Part shown: positions 20,929-25,734 of the stretch, one piece after another
Position numbering within the stretch: the stretch's first letter is position 1
Layout: every line of letters begins with the position of its first letter
Assembly: GCA_964590835.1 (NCBI GenBank)
Contig: CAZPYD010000010.1
Span: forward strand, 1 to 25,734
DNA: 25,734 bases
Direction of reading: 5' to 3'
From: CAZPYD01 sp964590835
GTDB taxonomy: Bacteria; Patescibacteriota; Minisyncoccia; JAHISW01; Tagabacteraceae
The notes under the pieces: model-generated
Databases searched by the model: none
The model's input: only the letters and a program-made list of their open reading frames with translations
What the model was told of the DNA's origin: nothing
Program-made: the position numbers and the translations under genes

Positions 20929-23136
20929 TTAAAAAATATTATCAATCGCATAAATGCAAATTTCTTTTGCACATTGCTCTGTATAGCCAAACTTATCAGA
21001 AAGTTTTTTAAACATCCTGATAATGTCTTGTCTTATTCTTTTGTCATAAGTCTTAAACTTTTCTTCGTCGCCAAAATCTAAAATAGCTCGCCTAAAATTA
21101 TCGTTCTCACTAAGCGGGGTCAATATGTTGTCTTTTAGGTTGTGGACATAAAGATCATGAAGAAGTCCGTAAAGCTCTGTTTCTGCAATATTTTTACCCT
21201 GGACCTGTATTTCTTGAGTAAAGGTATTTGCACCATATGTAGTCATTGCCCACTGCCTAAATTCAGACCGCTCCTTTTGCCCTACTTCTTTTTTAGAAAA
21301 AAACATACTTTCAATATGTTTTAAAAAGGATTCTGTTACTTTTATTTCTTCATTTGTATAAGGACAATCATGCTTCGTATCCAAGTTACAATTAACCGCA
21401 TACATATACTGCTTAATATCACGATCTATACGCTCTTCGTTATAGTCATAAAGAGCTTCTTCCATTTCTTCAATAATAGAAACATCGTAACAAAGCAATA
21501 AATCTTCTGTAAACTCTTCAGGAATTTTCTTTTTTCTGTCGCCTATTTTCTTTTCAATAAACTCAAGCAAGTCATTCATGTTTATAATCTTTTCTGGCTT
21601 AAAGTAGGCTAACATTTCATCGAGTAATTGAATGGACTCTCTCCCAGAAAATCCACATCGACCTTCTTTTTTGAGCTCATCAACAAGGGCTTTTCTTTTC
21701 TCTCTTTTAAACTTTTTCTTATCTTCTTTAGTAAGCCAATCAGGAATATTTCCACCAGCTATTTCCATTCTCAAAATACGACCTGCAATATCACAATAGT
21801 CAGAATATGCAAGTAAATCAGTTACCCAATCATCTAAAGCTGGAGATTTTTTTTTCATCCGAGTCGAAATAATAATCCTGGCAAAGCTATCAAGAATCCT
21901 AGGCAAAAATCGAAACTTTATCTGATCTCCAAAAATACTTTCATGCATCTGAACTTCAGTTTTAACATCCAGTGGATAAGCCATTTCTATATCAAAGATA
22001 CGATCTTTAAAAGAATCAAAATTGGGAACTTTTTTCTTTACGCTTTCCTTGTCACCAGGATTAGCAAGTGCAAAAAGAAGAGAATTTACTCTTTCTTCAA
22101 TTTCACCTTCAACCCTATGAACACCCTCAGTAATTACATTATGAAGTTCAACTAATCGATCCACATTACGAGATTTTACATCAGCAAGAACATAAATTCC
22201 ATTATTGGTTCTAGCAAGCCTAGAAAACATATATCTTATCAATTGACTATCCCCAAACAACTTATCTATCTCCTTTTGTAATTTGGGGTTAGTTAAGACA
22301 TCGTTTTTTGGTGGCTTATCACCTGGATTAAATACACTTACCCCTTGCCCTAATCGACGATCAAACTTGTACGGTTTAAACCTTAAGGCATCAAACACCA
22401 AGATTATATCCTTTAATTTTTCAAACAAAGCATCGAATAATGACTGACAAATTGTACAAGGATCATCTTCAAAGATCCACTCATATTCTTTTTCTACAAA
22501 TATTTTACGCTTTAATTCATTGTTCTTCAAAATACCATCCAAAAAATTTCTACGCTCTTCTTTGGGTATAACAGTAATAGGGTGGCAATGACTTGGGCAA
22601 GAAACCTTAATAAACCCACTCTTTTTTTTGTCGACAATCTTCTTATCAATTTTCCAAGATATTTCATAACAACGACCCTCGTCACTGTTGGTATAATCTT
22701 TAAAACTTTTAAGAAGATTATTTAAGAAAGTACTTTTCCCGCAACCATGAGGTCCATACAAAAAAATTATCTTATTTTGTTGTGCTCCACTCCTTAAGGA
22801 ATTAACATACTTCAAAAAACTATTTGCAAATAATCTTCCAGGGAAAAAGGGTTGCTTCATACCTTCAATCAAGAGCTTATCGCAATTTATAGATACAAAT
22901 CCAATAGATTCTGGATCGTTGGGATACTCATCATCTTCTTCTTCCACAAAGTGGTTTACCCCGTCGCAAAAAAGCTGAAAAATATTTCTAAAAACTTTTT
23001 CTGGTTCAATGGCGGCAAGATCCCAAAAATCTCCAAAAGACAATGAAGTAAAGTCCTTTTTCTTTTTCTTACCTACATTAACACATAGGTGCTCAACTAC
23101 CTTACCAACATCAATAATATCAGTAAAATCGGTCAT
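20929..23136 (-). CDS. prkA: PrkA-family AAA+ serine kinase/protease-like protein
   Basis: 735 residues, longer than typical PrkA/YeaG (about 630-680). Features: a short N-terminal extension with a Lys run (23-27); Walker A GPHGCGKST (128-136) in an AAA+ domain; a cluster CPSHCHP (180-186) and CTIC (227-230) that parallels the CPxHEEPL...CPVCR pattern I recall from Bacillus-type PrkA and could bind zinc; LRFKPYKFDRRLGQGVSVFNPGD, equivalent to the R-F-S...R-x-GIGTF-x-P-x-D block; NNGIYVLADVK; GFSGRESIQLLDEML (495-509), matching the GISPRF segment before the C-terminal kinase-like domain. Family members are described as serine kinases, and the Bacillus protein also as an ATP-dependent protease acting in sporulation. 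The ATG overlaps the spoVR stop (ATGA) and follows a G-rich ribosome site (GGGGGG). Divergent, but the family call is secure. Confidence 0.9.
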   Translation of the reverse strand: MTDFTDIIDVGKVVEHLCVNVGKKKKKDFTSLSFGDFWDLAAIEPEKVFRNIFQLFCDGVNHFVEEEDDEYPNDPESIGFVSINCDKLLIEGMKQPFFPGRLFANSFLKYVNSLRSGAQQNKIIFLYGPHGCGKSTFLNNLLKSFKDYTNSDEGRCYEISWKIDKKIVDKKKSGFIKVSCPSHCHPITVIPKEERRNFLDGILKNNELKRKIFVEKEYEWIFEDDPCTICQSLFDALFEKLKDIILVFDALRFKPYKFDRRLGQGVSVFNPGDKPPKNDVLTNPKLQKEIDKLFGDSQLIRYMFSRLARTNNGIYVLADVKSRNVDRLVELHNVITEGVHRVEGEIEERVNSLLFALANPGDKESVKKKVPNFDSFKDRIFDIEMAYPLDVKTEVQMHESIFGDQIKFRFLPRILDSFARIIISTRMKKKSPALDDWVTDLLAYSDYCDIAGRILRMEIAGGNIPDWLTKEDKKKFKREKRKALVDELKKEGRCGFSGRESIQLLDEMLAYFKPEKIINMNDLLEFIEKKIGDRKKKIPEEFTEDLLLCYDVSIIEEMEEALYDYNEERIDRDIKQYMYAVNCNLDTKHDCPYTNEEIKVTESFLKHIESMFFSKKEVGQKERSEFRQWAMTTYGANTFTQEIQVQGKNIAETELYGLLHDLYVHNLKDNILTPLSENDNFRRAILDFGDEEKFKTYDKRIRQDIIRMFKKLSDKFGYTEQCAKEICIYAIDNIF

Positions 23137-24836
23137 TTGGTTCCCCCCTTTACACCAGTAGAAATAACTTTAGAGCTACTACTAAATGCCCCGTTTTGTC
23201 TTTTATATATCGTCCTTTTCTTTTTATAATCTGATTCAAAATCAGGATCCCATATTTTTCTCCAATGATGATCTTTGTTTCCTTCAAATTCAATCATATT
23301 TAATGTTATAGGAGCCCCTCCTCCTGGTCCACACCAAAGATATTCAAGGGCTTCTAAAACGTGAGGGATATGCTCAGTAATCAGCTGCTTACCTTCAAAA
23401 AAATGATAAAGATGGAGTCCACCGTCGGCACTCGTTCTTGTTTCATCTATTGTTATCTGTGCAGGATGATAAAGAGAGTCAATCATCTTTTTGCGATAAT
23501 CCTCTTCAATTTTACTTTTTATGTAATAATCCCATTTCCATTTTTTCTGATTTAATACTCTATCAACAACTACAAGATTGTGTTTATCAACAAAATCCTG
23601 AAATTCATCTGGAGGTAAAAAATTAAACAACATAAAATCGTCAAAATTTCTCCTCACATCAAACAAAGCTTCTTTTCCTTTACCTGTTTTCTGATTGTAA
23701 CTTTTTCTTTCCTGTCTATTTTTAATCAGCTGAAACTCTTGAGATAATTTTCCTTTATCAGCAAGCTCCTCAATAAACTGCAATAAACGCAGGCCTATCG
23801 CATAAGGATTCTTTCCCACCCTTGGAACACTGGTCACAAAAGAATCAATTCTTGCAAAATCAACTTCGTGTCCACCCACTCGTTTATCTTTTGTAAACAA
23901 TTCTTGATGCCAATAGCTGGCCCAACCTTCGTTTACAGTCTTGGTGCGAATTTGTGGCTGAAAATAAAGAGAAGTCTCTCGAACAACCTCTCCAACCTGC
24001 TTCATCCACTCATTACCATCTTTTTTAATAAACGGAGAATGTTCCATAATAAACTGCATCACATCACGGGTAGTCTTTTCTTTTTTCTTTTTCTTTTGAT
24101 ATTTCAAAAAAACAGCTTCAAATTCAGGATATTTACTCCTAAATTCACTGTCAGCAAAAAAAGCATTCTCGCCTTGTTTTTCACCAAGCTCTACAACACT
24201 TTTATTGTATCTTTCAAGCTCGTCATAAAAAACTTTGACACCGCCTTTTTTCTTCTCCAAAAAATCACCAAAATAAAAATCAACTTTTTTAGAAAGACCG
24301 GAAGATATGTGTTTCTCTTCAAGTTCCGGATAAAAAGCAACCAAGTTGTCCACGGTGCGAAAAAATTCAATCACATAATCAACCCACCTTTTATCTTTGC
24401 CTTTTTCTCTGCGAATATTATCAATTAATCTTTTATCTGACAAAGCTTTTCCGCAAAAGTCTTCATTCCAGGTTCTTTTATAGAAAAAGTTATTCTGAAA
24501 AAAATCGACATGCCCTAAGACATGATAAAAAATCATCACATTAAGCCAATCCGGATTATTGTCGTTATAAAACGAAATGGCAGGTCTGGTATTTATCACT
24601 GTCTCATAAGCATTACTAGGATAAACTTTGTAAAAGCCTTTTCCCTGATGAACCCCAATATCATTAATCCACAAATCATACAAAGTAGGTATCATGACTT
24701 TTGGTGACAGCTCCAGCATATCTTGGTTGGTAACAATATACTCAATTGTTTCCGTATTAATCACAAGACCCGCTGCTTTGGCAATTTTCTTACAATCTTC
24801 CATTATTTTTTTTGCATGCTGACTAATTAGTTCCAT
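23133..24836 (-). CDS. spoVR: SpoVR family protein
   Basis: 567 residues, somewhat longer than E. coli YcgB (about 510). Conserved blocks: YEIVIN-like AYETVINTRPAISFY (76-90), the hallmark YHVLGHVDFFQNN (104-116), NEGWASYWH (302-310), VDFARIDSFVTSVPRVGKNPYAIGLRL, and a C-terminal region with RNFDDFMLFNFL and DRVLNQKKW. The His-rich H-x-x-GH-x-D motif looks like a metal site. The family was named for a sporulation mutant of Bacillus, yet it is found in many non-sporulating bacteria, usually with PrkA and YeaH. Biochemical activity is unknown. A strong GGAGGTGA ribosome site precedes ATG 24836. A roughly 60-residue Lys-rich segment (194-260) appears to be an insertion. Its stop overlaps prkA. 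Confidence 0.95.
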   Translation of the reverse strand: MELISQHAKKIMEDCKKIAKAAGLVINTETIEYIVTNQDMLELSPKVMIPTLYDLWINDIGVHQGKGFYKVYPSNAYETVINTRPAISFYNDNNPDWLNVMIFYHVLGHVDFFQNNFFYKRTWNEDFCGKALSDKRLIDNIRREKGKDKRWVDYVIEFFRTVDNLVAFYPELEEKHISSGLSKKVDFYFGDFLEKKKGGVKVFYDELERYNKSVVELGEKQGENAFFADSEFRSKYPEFEAVFLKYQKKKKKEKTTRDVMQFIMEHSPFIKKDGNEWMKQVGEVVRETSLYFQPQIRTKTVNEGWASYWHQELFTKDKRVGGHEVDFARIDSFVTSVPRVGKNPYAIGLRLLQFIEELADKGKLSQEFQLIKNRQERKSYNQKTGKGKEALFDVRRNFDDFMLFNFLPPDEFQDFVDKHNLVVVDRVLNQKKWKWDYYIKSKIEEDYRKKMIDSLYHPAQITIDETRTSADGGLHLYHFFEGKQLITEHIPHVLEALEYLWCGPGGGAPITLNMIEFEGNKDHHWRKIWDPDFESDYKKKRTIYKRQNGAFSSSSKVISTGVKGGTK

Positions 24837-24857
24837 TGCTTCACCTCCATTTCTTTT

Positions 24858-25734
24858 TTAAGAAATAAGCGCTCTTATCGACTTGACTAAGGCTTTTTCA
24901 TTTGTAGCAAATTTTTCATTCATAGTTGTCATTCTTAATAAAGGATTTCCCAAAAGACCTGATGCTTTAATATAATTCTCAAAAGTTGTCGCCTTTTTAC
25001 CTTTTTTAGCTCCATAGTTTAAAAACCACGAACCATGAATAACAAACATTCCAATACGATTAACATAAGTTAATATTTTTTCTAACTCGGGAATAGCCTT
25101 AGATCCATCACTATCAAAATCATCACCATCTGTGCCTTGAAAAACAAAAATATTATAATCCCTCTCAAGCCCCTCTCTCTCAACGATGTCATTTATAAGC
25201 TCATAACCAGAAAATATTTTCGTCCCGCCAGCAACTTTTGATCTGAGATAAGTGCCAAAATCACCAACTTCTTTTGCTCTAGTATCATGAAGAATAAACC
25301 TGGGGATTACCCTTTTTTCATACTGACCCATAAGCCAGAAATAAATCATTTGATGTTGATTTACTACCGCAACAGTAGGTTCGCCATCCATTGATCCGGA
25401 ATAATCTTTTAAAAAGAAAACTACTGCTTTTGATTTCCAAACTTTTTCTCTATCTAAGGTCCTAAAAACTCTATCTTTAGGTCCTACCACACAACCATCT
25501 GTATCAATATTTTCTTTATCCAGAGTGCCTAAACCAATATTTGTTTCAACTATCTTGCGTAGGGTAGCTTTTTTATCAAGCAACTGGCCTGAACCAATGT
25601 TTCTGCTTGTTAAATCATAAGTATACTCATTCACGGGGAATTTTTTACCCTTTTCTTTAAGGTTGGGCAATTTAAACTCTTTTGTTAATTTTTTACCTAT
25701 TTTATAAGCCTCTTCACTTTCAATTCCATGATCT
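24858..25734 (-). CDS. yeaH: YeaH/DUF444 protein, von Willebrand A-like, partial (5' end outside window)
   Basis: The frame is open to the right edge, so the apparent TTG start at 25670 is not real: the 21 codons before it read DHGIESEEAYKIGKKLTKEF and lead into KLPNLKEKGKK, equivalent to the LALPNLK segment in the middle of YeaH. 291 residues are visible of a protein normally about 420-430 long. The vWA-like domain has a metal-ion-dependent adhesion site: DYSGSMDG (Asp codon at 25404-25406), GGTKI for the Thr, and QGTDGDDFDSDG for the last Asp. RFILHDTRAKEVGDF matches the family RHHTQAKEVDE segment. YeaH accompanies PrkA in many bacteria and is thought to act with it; the mechanism is unknown. 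spoVR follows after 21 nt. Confidence 0.93.
   Translation of the reverse strand, partial: DHGIESEEAYKIGKKLTKEFKLPNLKEKGKKFPVNEYTYDLTSRNIGSGQLLDKKATLRKIVETNIGLGTLDKENIDTDGCVVGPKDRVFRTLDREKVWKSKAVVFFLKDYSGSMDGEPTVAVVNQHQMIYFWLMGQYEKRVIPRFILHDTRAKEVGDFGTYLRSKVAGGTKIFSGYELINDIVEREGLERDYNIFVFQGTDGDDFDSDGSKAIPELEKILTYVNRIGMFVIHGSWFLNYGAKKGKKATTFENYIKASGLLGNPLLRMTTMNEKFATNEKALVKSIRALIS

Noticed and set aside
23868..24428. 186-codon plus-strand frame opposite spoVR
   Set aside because: Antisense shadow of the SpoVR gene: Phe/Lys/Asn-rich, no ribosome site, and SpoVR has strong family motifs.
1..25734. CRISPR array, insertion sequence with transposase, prophage genes
   Set aside because: No regularly spaced repeats, no transposase, integrase or phage structural genes seen on either strand.

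Overview
The window reads as a chromosomal piece of a Candidate Phyla Radiation (Patescibacteria, Parcubacteria-like) bacterium. The DNA is AT-rich, genes are tightly packed with 1-8 nt overlaps, UGA is a normal stop, and several families are ones I associate with this group (a DUF5652 small membrane protein, short GIY-YIG protein, SecA with an extra NBD1 insertion, split transketolase, NlpC/P60-like protein, type IV pilin-like genes). The assignment is inference from gene content, not a phylogeny.

Layout. 1-2383 (minus): GIY-YIG protein, AbrB-like regulator, ZIP metal transporter and a large unknown protein cut by the left edge; the last three form a translationally coupled unit. 2497-3086 (plus): a YkgJ-type cysteine-cluster gene with a decayed C-terminus and a small basic HTH-like protein. 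3068-6674 (minus): murB then secA. 6675-7115: no gene, but a remarkable 220-nt self-complementary leader in front of murB. 7116-10623 (minus): an operon for the non-oxidative pentose phosphate branch (epimerase-like, both transketolase halves, PfkB sugar kinase). 10722-11553: an NlpC/P60-like protein and the divergent DUF5652 protein. 11600-11930: tRNA-Ser(UGA) plus a palindromic segment built from copies of its 3' end. 11982-14047 (minus): four type IV pilin/pseudopilin-like genes. 14109-19107 (plus): membrane protein, tRNA-Arg(GCG), a three-subunit 2-oxoacid:ferredoxin oxidoreductase and recG. 19166-20698 (minus): membrane glycosyltransferase. 20929-25734 (minus): yeaH, spoVR and prkA in one coupled operon; yeaH runs off the right edge.

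For functional units, the pentose phosphate operon supplies and rearranges sugar phosphates, the oxidoreductase genes suggest ferredoxin-linked 2-oxoacid metabolism, and the YeaH-SpoVR-PrkA trio is a conserved but poorly understood stress/starvation module, unexpected in a reduced genome.

The most distinctive non-genic signals are: (1) the murB leader hairpin that would bury the murB start codon; (2) two dispersed palindromes with the same core and compensatory arm changes; (3) GC-rich or palindromic segments in frame inside secA, murB, recG and pfkB; (4) the tRNA-Ser-derived palindromic segment; (5) TATAAT boxes exactly six bases before the ATG in three genes, implying leaderless mRNAs.
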